Part shown: positions 8,758 through 16,335 of the stretch, piece by piece
Numbering within the stretch: the stretch's first letter is position 1
Layout of the letters: each line of letters starts with the position of its first letter
Origin: a virus
IMG/VR virus record: IMGVR_UViG_3300025120_000716
Span: 1-20,685 of that record
DNA: 20,685 bases
Strand: one strand, 5' to 3'
Made by a program: the position numbers and the translations under genes
The notes under the pieces: generated by a model
Databases searched by the model: none
Told to the model about the DNA's origin: nothing
The model's input: only the letters and a program-made list of their open reading frames with translations

Positions 8758-9199
8758 AGACATAAAAAACAAAACAACTCGTTGGTTTTTAAAAACTGAT
8801 GAGGTAGTTTTTACTGGACCTAGAGATCCAGAAGAATTAAAACCTTTATGTTTAGGCTCTGGTAAAAATAATCAGAAAGACTTAACAGACTGGTCTGCTA
8901 AAATACATAAACAATATACAGATCATTTAGGTGATTCATGTGGATATAATTCTCAAGGTTATATCATGCCTTGTTGTTGGACTGTACAAGAAAAGGGAAG
9001 TGAAGAAGATCAATTTAAACCTTTAATGAAAGATAAGTTTCATATTAGTAATGTGGATAAAATAGAAGATATTTTTCAATCTGAAGAATGGAAAGAATTT
9101 GTAGATACATTGGTTAAAAAACCACAAAATGCAGCTAAGATTTGTTGGTATTTTTGTGGTAGAAAAAATAACAATTATTCTAAGGAGCATAAATACTAG
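8750..9199 (+). CDS. SPASM-like Fe-S domain protein (C-terminal half of a split radical SAM enzyme)
   Basis: The protein is 149 residues with six cysteines. They follow a SPASM-like layout: C34, then C64 in DSCGYNSQGYIMPCCW with C75 and C76, then HISNVDKIEDIFQSEEWKEF (the usual NI-x-x-IEDIW-S-E-W spacing), and a terminal C132-WYF-C136. In fused radical-SAM/SPASM enzymes this region follows the barrel and binds auxiliary 4Fe-4S clusters that help engage the peptide substrate. Here it is a separate frame: a TAA sits directly before ATG 8750, and the first gene's stop is at 8755-8757. The two halves may be translated by termination-reinitiation and associate, or be joined by a +1 frameshift. A single-base sequencing or assembly error is also possible. 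The stop is followed by the gp16 start one base later. Confidence 0.8.
   Translation: MSRDIKNKTTRWFLKTDEVVFTGPRDPEELKPLCLGSGKNNQKDLTDWSAKIHKQYTDHLGDSCGYNSQGYIMPCCWTVQEKGSEEDQFKPLMKDKFHISNVDKIEDIFQSEEWKEFVDTLVKKPQNAAKICWYFCGRKNNNYSKEHKY
9182..9187 (+). promoter_or_regulatory. Shine-Dalgarno supporting the gp16 start at 9201
   Basis: AAGGAG lies 13 bases before ATG 9201, a rather long spacer. A longer open frame reaches back to ATG 9129, but that would run through the SPASM ORF. The Shine-Dalgarno and the protein start MSKIDDKLNEIL both favour 9201. A CATAAATA (one mismatch to the late box) lies between at 9188-9195. Confidence 0.55.
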
Positions 9200-9200
9200 T

Positions 9201-9623
9201 ATGAGTAAAATAGATGATAAACTAAATGAAATTTTAGAAGTAACCGCTGAACAGATTTTAGCACCTGCACCTATAAAGAAACAAGAAGTGGCTGTAGTAC
9301 CAGAATCAAATGATCCTCAAGATGACTTTGAACACGGCAGAGCAAACCTTTACAAGTTAATTGAAAAAGGTAATGAAGCCGTAGATGGTATCTTATCACT
9401 TGCAAAAGAAAGTGAACACCCTAGAACATATGAGGTCGCAGGTCAGTTAATTCAAACAGTAAGTCAAGTATCTCAAGATTTACTAAGACTACAACAAGGT
9501 CTTAGAAGATTAAAAGAAGTGCCTGATACTGGTCCTAAGAATGTGACCAACGCATTGTATATTGGTTCTACAAATGAATTACAAAAACTTCTAAAGAAAA
9601 ACAGTAAAGATGGAAAATCTTAA
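9201..9623 (+). CDS. gp16: Small terminase subunit gp16
   Basis: The protein is 140 residues from ATG 9201 (T4 gp16 is 164). The central region (FEHGRANLYKLIEKGNEAVD, GILSLAKESEHPRTYEVAGQ, then LIQTVSQVSQDLLRLQQGLR) is helical and predicted to form the coiled-coil oligomerisation core of T4-type small terminases. A flexible, Pro-containing N-terminus precedes it and a Lys-rich tail follows. The gp16 ring recognises concatemeric phage DNA and regulates the gp17 motor and nuclease. It overlaps gp17 by 14 bases, a layout that supports coupled synthesis of the two subunits. Confidence 0.9.
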   Translation: MSKIDDKLNEILEVTAEQILAPAPIKKQEVAVVPESNDPQDDFEHGRANLYKLIEKGNEAVDGILSLAKESEHPRTYEVAGQLIQTVSQVSQDLLRLQQGLRRLKEVPDTGPKNVTNALYIGSTNELQKLLKKNSKDGKS

Positions 9624-11244
9624 ATCAAGAGAACAGTATCTCGGCAATCCTAATTTAAAGAAAGCATTTACTACTTCAGAATTTACTGAAGAGCAAATTG
9701 TTGAATTGCAGAAATGTATTGAAAGTCCAAAGTACTTTATTCTTAACTTTATAAACATTGTAACCATTGACAAAGGTCTTGTACCATTTAAAATGTACAA
9801 GTTTCAAGAGAAGATGGTAGATACTTTTCACAATAATAGATTTACAATTTGTAAACTACCAAGACAGTCTGGTAAATCAACAATCATTATTGCATATCTA
9901 TTACATTATGTTCTATTTAATGAAAATAAAAATGTTGCTATTCTTGCCAACAAATCATCTACTGCTCGTGATCTATTAGGTCGTTTACAACTTGCATATG
10001 AACATCTACCTAAATGGATGCAACAAGGTGTAATGAATTGGAACAAAGGTTCTTTAGAATTAGAAAATGGTTCTAAGATTGTTGCGGCTGCAACATCATC
10101 ATCTGCTATTCGTGGTGGTTCTTTTAATATAATATTCTTAGATGAGTTCGCATATATTCCTAACAATATTGCTGACGAATTTTTTAGTTCAGTTTATCCT
10201 ACAATTTCTTCTGGTAAGTCATCAAAGATTATGATGGTTTCTACACCACACGGAATGAATATGTTTTACAAAATATGGACTGACGCTGTAAACAAAAACA
10301 ATACATACATTCCTATTGAAGTATCTTGGCGAGAAGTACCTGGTCGAGATGAAAAATGGAAAGAAGAGACAATTAAGAATACAAGTGAACAACAATTTCA
10401 AACCGAGTTTGAATGTGAATTCTTAGGTTCAGTTAACACTCTTATCAATGCTACAAAATTAAAAGCATTGGCCCATGTAGACCCACAACGAAGTAATGAC
10501 ATTGATGTATTTGAGATGCCGAAACAAAATCATACTTACGCTTGTACGGTTGATGTATCGAGAGGTACTAACAATGACTATTCTGCCTTTGTTATATTTG
10601 ATGTATCACAAATGCCTTATAAAGTAGTTGCGAAGTATAGAAGTAATGAAATTAAACCTGTTGTTTTTCCAAACATAATAGATTCAATATGTAGAAAATA
10701 TAATTATGCATATGTATTAATTGAGACAAATGATTTAGGTCAACAAGTGGCAGACGCTATGCAATTTGAATGTGAGTATGACAATATGTTAATGTGTACT
10801 CAAAAAGGTAGATCAGGTCAAATACTAGGAGGTGGATTTAGTGGTAGAGGTTCTTCACTAGGTCTTAGAATGACTAAGGCTGCAAAAAGAGTGGGATGTT
10901 CCAATCTAAAATCACTATTAGAGGGCGATAAACTCTTAGTACAAGATTTTGATACGATTGCTGAACTGTCAACTTTCATATCTAGAGGCAAATCTTGGGA
11001 GGCTGAAGAGGGTTGTAATGACGATTTAGTTATGTGTTTAGTTATATTCTCTTGGCTTGCAAATCAGGCGTACTTTAAAGAGTTAACTGACAATGATATG
11101 AGAAATGCTTTGTTTGCTGAACAACAAAATGCGTTAGAACAAGATATGGCCCCATTTGGTTTCATGGATGACGGGATAAATGAGAACGAAACTGAAACAG
11201 ACGAATACGGTGACATCTGGTCACCTGTGAATATCGTAAGGTAA
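9610..11244 (+). CDS. gp17: Large terminase (packaging ATPase/nuclease) gp17
   Basis: The protein is 544 residues, somewhat shorter than T4 gp17 (610). The N-terminal ATPase has a Walker A at residues 85-91 (RQSGKST), a Walker B at 173-179 (NIIFLDE, D178 and catalytic E179) and the coupling motif STPHG at 211-215. The C-terminal RNase-H-fold nuclease has the acidic residues D315 (TVDVSRGTNND), E372 (VLIETNDLG) and D471/D472 (NDDLV). It translocates DNA into the prohead through the gp20 portal and makes headful cuts. All motifs are intact, so it should be active. The start overlaps the gp16 end. After the stop there is a 69-base gap holding a late promoter for gp18. Confidence 0.97.
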   Translation: MENLKSREQYLGNPNLKKAFTTSEFTEEQIVELQKCIESPKYFILNFINIVTIDKGLVPFKMYKFQEKMVDTFHNNRFTICKLPRQSGKSTIIIAYLLHYVLFNENKNVAILANKSSTARDLLGRLQLAYEHLPKWMQQGVMNWNKGSLELENGSKIVAAATSSSAIRGGSFNIIFLDEFAYIPNNIADEFFSSVYPTISSGKSSKIMMVSTPHGMNMFYKIWTDAVNKNNTYIPIEVSWREVPGRDEKWKEETIKNTSEQQFQTEFECEFLGSVNTLINATKLKALAHVDPQRSNDIDVFEMPKQNHTYACTVDVSRGTNNDYSAFVIFDVSQMPYKVVAKYRSNEIKPVVFPNIIDSICRKYNYAYVLIETNDLGQQVADAMQFECEYDNMLMCTQKGRSGQILGGGFSGRGSSLGLRMTKAAKRVGCSNLKSLLEGDKLLVQDFDTIAELSTFISRGKSWEAEEGCNDDLVMCLVIFSWLANQAYFKELTDNDMRNALFAEQQNALEQDMAPFGFMDDGINENETETDEYGDIWSPVNIVR

Positions 11245-11252
11245 TTGATACT

Positions 11253-11260
11253 TATAAATA
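11253..11260 (+). promoter_or_regulatory. T4-type late promoter for gp18
   Basis: A perfect TATAAATA lies in the 69-base gap between gp17 and gp18, 53 bases before the gp18 ATG. It is followed by a leader and a clear AGGAG at 11301-11305. The spacing fits a real late promoter, recognised in T4 by sigma gp55 with the gp33 co-activator and the gp45 clamp. Confidence 0.8.
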
Positions 11261-11313
11261 GTTTCAAGGGTTGAATAAAAGTAAGGGTAAAATAAAACTT
11301 AGGAGAATAAACT

Positions 11314-13287
11314 ATGGCATTTCAATTATCACCAGGTGTTCTCGTACAAGAAACTGACTTAACAAATATAGTACCTGCTGTCGCTACTTCAATAGGGGCA
11401 ACGGTTATTGTATCTGAAAAAGGTCCAGTAGATGAAATCGTCACGGTATCATCTGAAAAAGAATTAGTAGAACAGTTTGGTCAACCAAACGGAAGTACTT
11501 TTGAGTATTTCTATACAGCTGCTAACTTCTTACAGTACGCAAACACTTTGAGAATAGTAAGAGCTACGACAGGCATGGTAAATGCTTGTGCGTCAGGTTC
11601 AGCTATTCTGATTAAAAATACAAACGACTATTTGCAAAATTACGCTAATGGTGCTGCCAATGTTGGATCTTGGGCTGCAAGAACTGCTGGTACTTGGGGA
11701 AATTCCATTCAAGTATCTATGTGTTCAAATTCAAACGCTTATTCATCTGCTGCTACTTCACTAGTAAATAACGGATCAGGTATCGCTGTCGGCGCTACTA
11801 CGGTTGCTGTTGATACTGGTTCAGAATTTGTAGTTGGTGATGTGCTTGAATTTGGTGACGCTGCTGTCGTTCCTGCTGCTTTAGGAGCACCATCGGGAGA
11901 ATATTACGAGATTACTGCAATAAGCTCAAATGACTTAACTATTAAAAGAAGAACACCAGGCGGCGGAACAGGATTAAAACACGCTGTTGTGGACAACGCA
12001 AAAATCAAAAGATACTGGAAACATTTCGATCTAGTTGACGGTGCACCAGGAACAAGCTCAGATATAGCTAATCACGGTGGATCAAATGACGAATTACATA
12101 TCGTTATTACAGACGAAGATGGAGGTCTTACAGGTACTGCTGGTTCAATCTTAGAAATATACGAAGGAGTTTCACAAGCTTCTGACGCTAAGACTGAGCA
12201 AGGCGGAACAAATTACTATGTTGATGTACTATACAATCAATCAGAGTATGTTTATTGGATGGATCACGAAACTACACTTGCAAATGCAGGTAGTACCAAA
12301 CAAGGACAAACTTTTGATAATGCTGGTTCTACTGCAACTGCATTGTTTAACGCTTCACTAGGAAGTGGTACGGATGATTTTGCTGTAACCAACGGTGAAC
12401 TTCAAACTGCATATGATAAATTCAAAGATGGCGAAACTGTTGACATTAACTTATTGTTAACAGGACCTTCAGACACTACTGGAAATACTAATGGTGTTAC
12501 CAAGGCTACTGCTGTTATTGATGTTGCAGAATTCAGAAAAGACTGTGTTGCATTTATCTCACCTCCAAAAGAGGCTTCGGTAGATCAACAAGACCCAATC
12601 GTACAAACTGTAAAAGTAAAAGCATTTGCTGACGCTCTTTCTTCTACTTCTTATGCTACGATTGATAGTGGTCACAAATACCAATATGACAAATACAATG
12701 ATGTTTACAGATATGTTCCATTGAACGGAGATATCGCTGGCTTATGTGCTAGAACTGACAATGTTGCAGACGCATGGTTCTCACCAGGCGGACTCAATAG
12801 AGGTCAAATTCGTGGTGCTGTTAAACTTGCATTTAGTCCTAACAAATCTCAAAGAGATGAGTTATACCGTGCAAGAGTTAATCCAGTGGTAACATTCCCT
12901 GGTCAAGGTACTGTACTGTTTGGCGATAAAACTGCATTGGCAAAACCAAGTGCATTTGATCGTATCAATGTACGAAGATTGTTTATCGTATTAGAGAAAG
13001 CAATTTCTACTGCTTCTAAATTTCAACTATTTGAGTTCAATGACGAATTCACTAGAGCACAATTTAGAAATCTCGTAGAACCTTTCCTAAGAGATGTACA
13101 AGGTCGTAGAGGTTTAACAGACTTTAAAGTAGTCTGTGATGACACAAACAATACTGGCGATGTTATTGATCGTAATGAGTTTAGGGCTGATATCTTTATC
13201 AAACCTAACAGATCAATTAACTTCATAACATTAAACTTTATTGCAACAAGATCAGGCGTGTCCTTTTCTGAAGTTGCAGGTGCTTAA
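11314..13287 (+). CDS. gp18: Contractile tail sheath protein gp18
   Basis: The protein is 657 residues, nearly the same as T4 gp18 (659). The start MAFQLSPGVLVQETDLTNIV and the C-terminal half (PGGLNRGQIRGAVKLAF, PGQGTVLFGDKT, DRINVRRLFIVLEKAI, ending FIKPNRSINFITLNFIATRS) are classical sheath signatures. It polymerises around the gp19 tube and contracts on infection. The N- and C-terminal arms that link neighbouring subunits are both present. The middle region (about residues 95-280) is the variable surface-exposed part. It is preceded by its own late promoter and a strong AGGAG ribosome binding site, consistent with high expression. Confidence 0.96.
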   Translation: MAFQLSPGVLVQETDLTNIVPAVATSIGATVIVSEKGPVDEIVTVSSEKELVEQFGQPNGSTFEYFYTAANFLQYANTLRIVRATTGMVNACASGSAILIKNTNDYLQNYANGAANVGSWAARTAGTWGNSIQVSMCSNSNAYSSAATSLVNNGSGIAVGATTVAVDTGSEFVVGDVLEFGDAAVVPAALGAPSGEYYEITAISSNDLTIKRRTPGGGTGLKHAVVDNAKIKRYWKHFDLVDGAPGTSSDIANHGGSNDELHIVITDEDGGLTGTAGSILEIYEGVSQASDAKTEQGGTNYYVDVLYNQSEYVYWMDHETTLANAGSTKQGQTFDNAGSTATALFNASLGSGTDDFAVTNGELQTAYDKFKDGETVDINLLLTGPSDTTGNTNGVTKATAVIDVAEFRKDCVAFISPPKEASVDQQDPIVQTVKVKAFADALSSTSYATIDSGHKYQYDKYNDVYRYVPLNGDIAGLCARTDNVADAWFSPGGLNRGQIRGAVKLAFSPNKSQRDELYRARVNPVVTFPGQGTVLFGDKTALAKPSAFDRINVRRLFIVLEKAISTASKFQLFEFNDEFTRAQFRNLVEPFLRDVQGRRGLTDFKVVCDDTNNTGDVIDRNEFRADIFIKPNRSINFITLNFIATRSGVSFSEVAGA

Positions 13288-13307
13288 CCTAGAGGGAGGA
13301 GAACACA

Positions 13308-13835
13308 ATGCCTAATATAAATGACTTTAAATCTCGTCTCGCTGGAGGCGGTGCAAGAGCCAATCAGTTTAAGGTGACATTACCTTTTCCTGGATATTCA
13401 GTTGTTGGTGGTGAAACACAACAAATGGCTTTCTTATGTAAGGCTGCTCAACTTCCCGGTTCTACCGTGGGAGAAGTTGCAGTACCTTTCAGAGGAAGAA
13501 ATCTGTATATTTCAGGTGAGAGAGAATTTGAACCTTGGACTATAACCATACTAAACGATACAGACTTCTTAATCAGAAATGGTTTAGAAAGATGGATGAA
13601 TGGTATGAATAACATGAGTGATAACGAAGGCTTATCTAACCCAGTTGATTATCAAGTTGACGCTTTTATAGATCAATTAGATAGAAATGGGTCTAAACTA
13701 AAGTCCTATACATTCCGAGGAATGTTTCCGACTAGTTTATCGGCAATAGATGTCGCTTATGATACGAATAATGCTGTGGAAGAATTCCAGTGTACATTCA
13801 GATATCAATACTTTGAGACTGATACTACTACTTAA
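13308..13835 (+). CDS. gp19: Tail tube protein gp19
   Basis: The protein is 175 residues (T4 gp19 is 163). The sequence NDFKSRLAGGGARANQFKVT, then AFLCKAAQLPGSTVGEVAVP and FRGRNLYISGEREFEPWTIT, is typical of T4-type tail tubes. Hexameric rings of this protein stack into the channel through which DNA passes. It lies 20 bases after gp18 with a strong AGGAG (13297-13301), so it is probably co-transcribed with the sheath. The last gene of the window appears to share this fold. Confidence 0.95.
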   Translation: MPNINDFKSRLAGGGARANQFKVTLPFPGYSVVGGETQQMAFLCKAAQLPGSTVGEVAVPFRGRNLYISGEREFEPWTITILNDTDFLIRNGLERWMNGMNNMSDNEGLSNPVDYQVDAFIDQLDRNGSKLKSYTFRGMFPTSLSAIDVAYDTNNAVEEFQCTFRYQYFETDTTT

Positions 13836-13842
13836 TTTATCG

Positions 13843-13850
13843 TATAAATA
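13843..13850 (+). promoter_or_regulatory. T4-type late promoter for gp20
   Basis: A perfect TATAAATA lies in the 47-base gap after gp19, 40 bases before the portal ATG. A GAAAAGGAA ribosome binding site lies between them. The spacing is right for a functional late promoter. Confidence 0.75.
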
Positions 13851-13882
13851 TAAGTAGAACTTAATTATGAAAAGGAATACAA

Positions 13883-15412
13883 ATGGCTGAATTATTTGGT
13901 TTTCAAATAACACGAGCTAATCAAAAAGCTAAGGACGGTGGAGTACCACAAAGTTTCACCGTCCCTACAGCTGATGATGGCACTACTACCGTATCGGCTG
14001 GTGGTTACTTTGGATCGTACCTCGATATGGAGGGCGGTGCAAAGAATGAAGAAGAACTAATTAGACGATACAGAGAAATTGCAATATACCCCGAAGTTGA
14101 TACTGCTATTGATGATATAGTAAATGAAGCAATAGTTTCAAATGAAAGAGACCAAGCGGTTTCTTTGTCTATGGATAATCTACAATTATCAAGTAAAATT
14201 AAAAATAAAATTAGAGATGAGTTTGACGAAATTCTTAAACTATTAATGTTTGATGAAAAAGGTCACGATATTTTTAAGAGATGGTACATAGACGGAAGAG
14301 TTTATTATCATAAAGTAATCAATCCAGAAAATCCTAGGTTAGGGCTTACAGAATTAAGATACATTGACCCTAGAAAAATTCGAAAAGTTAGAGAGATACA
14401 AAAGAAAAAATCTACAAAAGGTATCGAAATGACAACCGCTGTAGAAGAATGGTATGTCTATAATGAAAAAGGTATGACTTCACCTAACTCTAATATGGGT
14501 GTGAAGATTGCGCCAGACGCTATATCATACTGTACTTCTGGTGTAATTGATCAGAATAAAAATGTAGTATTAAGTAATCTACATAAGGCAATCAAACCTG
14601 TCAATCAATTAAGAATGATTGAGGATGCGGTAGTTATCTATCGTATTGTAAGGGCGCCTGAAAGAAGAATATTTTATATTGATGTTGGTAATTTGCCTAA
14701 AGTTAAGGCAGAACAATATCTAAAAGATGTCATGGCAAGATATAGAAATAAACTTGTCTATGACGCCTCGACAGGAGAAATGCGAGATGACAGAAAACAT
14801 ATGTCAATGCTCGAGGACTTCTGGCTGCCTAGGAGAGAAGGCGGTAGAGGTACAGAGATATCTACTCTACCTGGTGGACAAAATCTTGGTGAGATTAATG
14901 ATGTTCATTATTTCCAGAAGAGAGTTTATAGATCACTTCATGTTCCAGTAAGTAGAATGGAACAAGATCAAGGTTTTAGTATTGGTAAAAGTGCTGAAAT
15001 CACAAGAGATGAAGTAAAGTTTTCTAAATTTGTACAAAGATTAAGAAAACGCTTTACTGGATTATTTCAAGATTTATTGAAAACACAATTAGTCTTAAAA
15101 GGTATAATCACAATAGAAGATTGGGATGCTATTAAGTCCCATATGCAATACGATTTCTTACAAGATGGACACTTTGCAGAATTAAAAAATGCCGAAATAC
15201 TAAGAGAAAGATTAATGCTTGCAAATGAAATTACACCTTATGTTGGCAAATATTTTTCAGTAGAGTATTTAAGAAAGAATGTGTTAAGACAAACAGACGA
15301 AGAAATCGAAGATATTAACCGTCAGATTGCTGATGAAGTTCAAGGTGGTATCATTTCTGATCCAATTGACGACTTAGAAGTACCTGACATAGAAGGAGAA
15401 AATGATGAGTGA
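13883..15412 (+). CDS. gp20: Portal protein gp20
   Basis: The protein is 509 residues (T4 gp20 is 524). Characteristic stretches include EEELIRRYREIAIYPEVDTA, IDDIVNEAIV, RWYIDGRVYYHKVI, LRYIDPRKIRKVREI, VVIYRIVRAPERRIFYIDVG and the Asp/Gly-rich DQGFSIGKSAEITRDEVKFSKFVQRLRKRF. The dodecameric portal sits at the unique capsid vertex, nucleates prohead assembly and is the channel for gp17-driven packaging. The C-terminus is acidic. Its stop overlaps the start of the next gene (ATGATGAGTGA), with AGGAG just before, which indicates translational coupling to the core protein. Confidence 0.96.
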   Translation: MAELFGFQITRANQKAKDGGVPQSFTVPTADDGTTTVSAGGYFGSYLDMEGGAKNEEELIRRYREIAIYPEVDTAIDDIVNEAIVSNERDQAVSLSMDNLQLSSKIKNKIRDEFDEILKLLMFDEKGHDIFKRWYIDGRVYYHKVINPENPRLGLTELRYIDPRKIRKVREIQKKKSTKGIEMTTAVEEWYVYNEKGMTSPNSNMGVKIAPDAISYCTSGVIDQNKNVVLSNLHKAIKPVNQLRMIEDAVVIYRIVRAPERRIFYIDVGNLPKVKAEQYLKDVMARYRNKLVYDASTGEMRDDRKHMSMLEDFWLPRREGGRGTEISTLPGGQNLGEINDVHYFQKRVYRSLHVPVSRMEQDQGFSIGKSAEITRDEVKFSKFVQRLRKRFTGLFQDLLKTQLVLKGIITIEDWDAIKSHMQYDFLQDGHFAELKNAEILRERLMLANEITPYVGKYFSVEYLRKNVLRQTDEEIEDINRQIADEVQGGIISDPIDDLEVPDIEGENDE

Positions 15413-15698
15413 AGAACAAACACAGGATAATAATCCTGAAGTAAACCATGTTAAAGATATGATAGATTCTCTATCTCAAGGAGATAATATAGGCGCTGAA
15501 AAATCGTTTAAGGATGGACTTGCAGGTAAAATATCTGCAGCTCTAGATACTTCAAGACAAGATGTTGCTGCTGCTTGGTTAAATGAACCACAACCAGAAC
15601 AAGAAGTACCTGAAGATGTAACCGATGTTGTACCTAGTGATCCTAAACCCGAAATCGCAGAGCCTAGTGCTGACATACTACCAGATGAAACGGTTTAG
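15402..15698 (+). CDS. Prohead core protein, gp67-like
   Basis: The protein is 98 residues. Residues about 17-60 (VKDMIDSLSQGDNIGAEKSF, KDGLAGKISAALDTSRQDVA, AAWL) fit the short helical motif of T4 gp67: an interrupted IxxGDxxxAxxxFxxxxxxKxxxxLxxxRxxVA. An acidic, Pro-rich tail follows, also as in gp67. In T4, gp67 is an essential core component that is degraded by the gp21 protease, and it lies directly after gene 20, as here. ATG 15402 and ATG 15405 are both possible starts, and AGGAGA lies just upstream. The assignment rests on motif plus position and is not certain at the level of orthology. Confidence 0.75.
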   Translation: MMSEEQTQDNNPEVNHVKDMIDSLSQGDNIGAEKSFKDGLAGKISAALDTSRQDVAAAWLNEPQPEQEVPEDVTDVVPSDPKPEIAEPSADILPDETV

Positions 15699-15900
15699 TG
15701 AATACAAAAAAGATTTAATTGGGGAATCGTCTAAGGTTTATAAGGCGTTATCCCCAAAAATGAAGAAAGCAGTAGATGAATTATTTAAATCTGCTGATAA
15801 GTTAGATCAAATGGATACATTAATCCCTAAGGTCGCAAAGAAATACGGTATAAAAGTTTCTAGTATCATGGCTTATTTGGATAAAGAAACTCTTAGATAG
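15685..15900 (+). CDS. Small prohead core/internal-head-type protein (gp68 position)
   Basis: The protein is 71 residues from ATG 15685. A longer frame opens at ATG 15625 but lies within the preceding gene. The N-terminus MKRFSEYKKDLIGESS resembles the capsid-targeting sequence of T4 internal protein III (MKTYQEFIAE, cleaved by gp21). It has the same short basic/aromatic start and an [I/L]-x-E site (I12-G-E14, then S15). The rest is basic and helical (SPKMKKAVDELFKSADKLD, then PKVAKKYGIKVSSIMAYLDK). The gene overlaps the gp67-like gene by 14 bases and sits where T4 has gene 68. It is probably packaged in the prohead core and trimmed. Whether it is a gp68 orthologue or an internal protein cannot be decided here. 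Confidence 0.65.
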   Translation: MKRFSEYKKDLIGESSKVYKALSPKMKKAVDELFKSADKLDQMDTLIPKVAKKYGIKVSSIMAYLDKETLR

Positions 15901-15908
15901 TATAAATA
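15901..15908 (+). promoter_or_regulatory. T4-type late promoter for the small head-protein genes
   Basis: A perfect TATAAATA directly follows the TAG at 15898-15900 and is 18 bases before the next ATG. The leader holds AGGAGA at 15915-15920, so the expected mRNA would be short but would still carry a ribosome binding site. Confidence 0.65.
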
Positions 15909-15925
15909 GTTAACAGGAGAGAATT

Positions 15926-16324
15926 ATGGCATTCGCAACAAAAACATTAAGAGACGACAATATACCTACGGGTGCTGGTTCTGCTGGCGGTCTAGTTGTA
16001 GTTCGTCTAGATCACGCAGCTGATAGTGCTACTACTGCTGCGGCAGTAGACGCAAGTGGTTTATCAGGACACGCTAACGGTGCGAAGTTAAGTATTGTAA
16101 AAATACATCACGCCCTTGCTGGTTCTGTACTAGTACAATTTAAAGGTGCGTCAGCTGATACAACAGCAATCAGACTTACAGGTACAGGCGTATATGCAGG
16201 ACCTGCTATTGCTAATGACGCTACAAATGCTGGTGCAACATCAGGCGACATACAAACTAATGCCGCTAGTGCAACAGGTTACATCATATTAGAATTAAGA
16301 AAAGATAAAAACTTTACAGCATAA
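15926..16324 (+). CDS. Small virion-type protein, paralogue 1
   Basis: The protein is 132 residues with no Cys and is rich in Ala, Gly and Thr. The C-terminal half (VLVQFKGASADTTAIRLTGT, GVYAGPAIANDATN, SGDIQTNAA, YIILELRKDK) is predicted to be a beta sandwich. The same order of motifs is found in the gene at 16670-17089 (W.GSGA..STAVVLTGQGVW..., EIANNAT, GDVLFSTRN, YTIIVEVR), so the two look like diverged paralogues. It has its own late promoter and a good ribosome binding site, which suggests abundant synthesis. The position in the head module suggests a capsid decoration or other head surface protein. That role is inference. T4 has no such gene between 68 and 21. Confidence 0.65.
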   Translation: MAFATKTLRDDNIPTGAGSAGGLVVVRLDHAADSATTAAAVDASGLSGHANGAKLSIVKIHHALAGSVLVQFKGASADTTAIRLTGTGVYAGPAIANDATNAGATSGDIQTNAASATGYIILELRKDKNFTA

Positions 16325-16335
16325 GGGGATAACAA

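Noticed and set aside
9129-9200. Longer gp16 form starting at ATG 9129.
   Set aside because: It would overlap 71 bases of the SPASM ORF and add an atypical basic/aromatic leader. AAGGAG before 9201 and the normal-looking start MSKIDDKLNE favour 9201.
15625-15684. Longer form of the 71-aa core protein from ATG 15625.
   Set aside because: The extra 20 residues lie within the preceding gp67-like gene and would hide the capsid-targeting-like N-terminus MKRFSEY.
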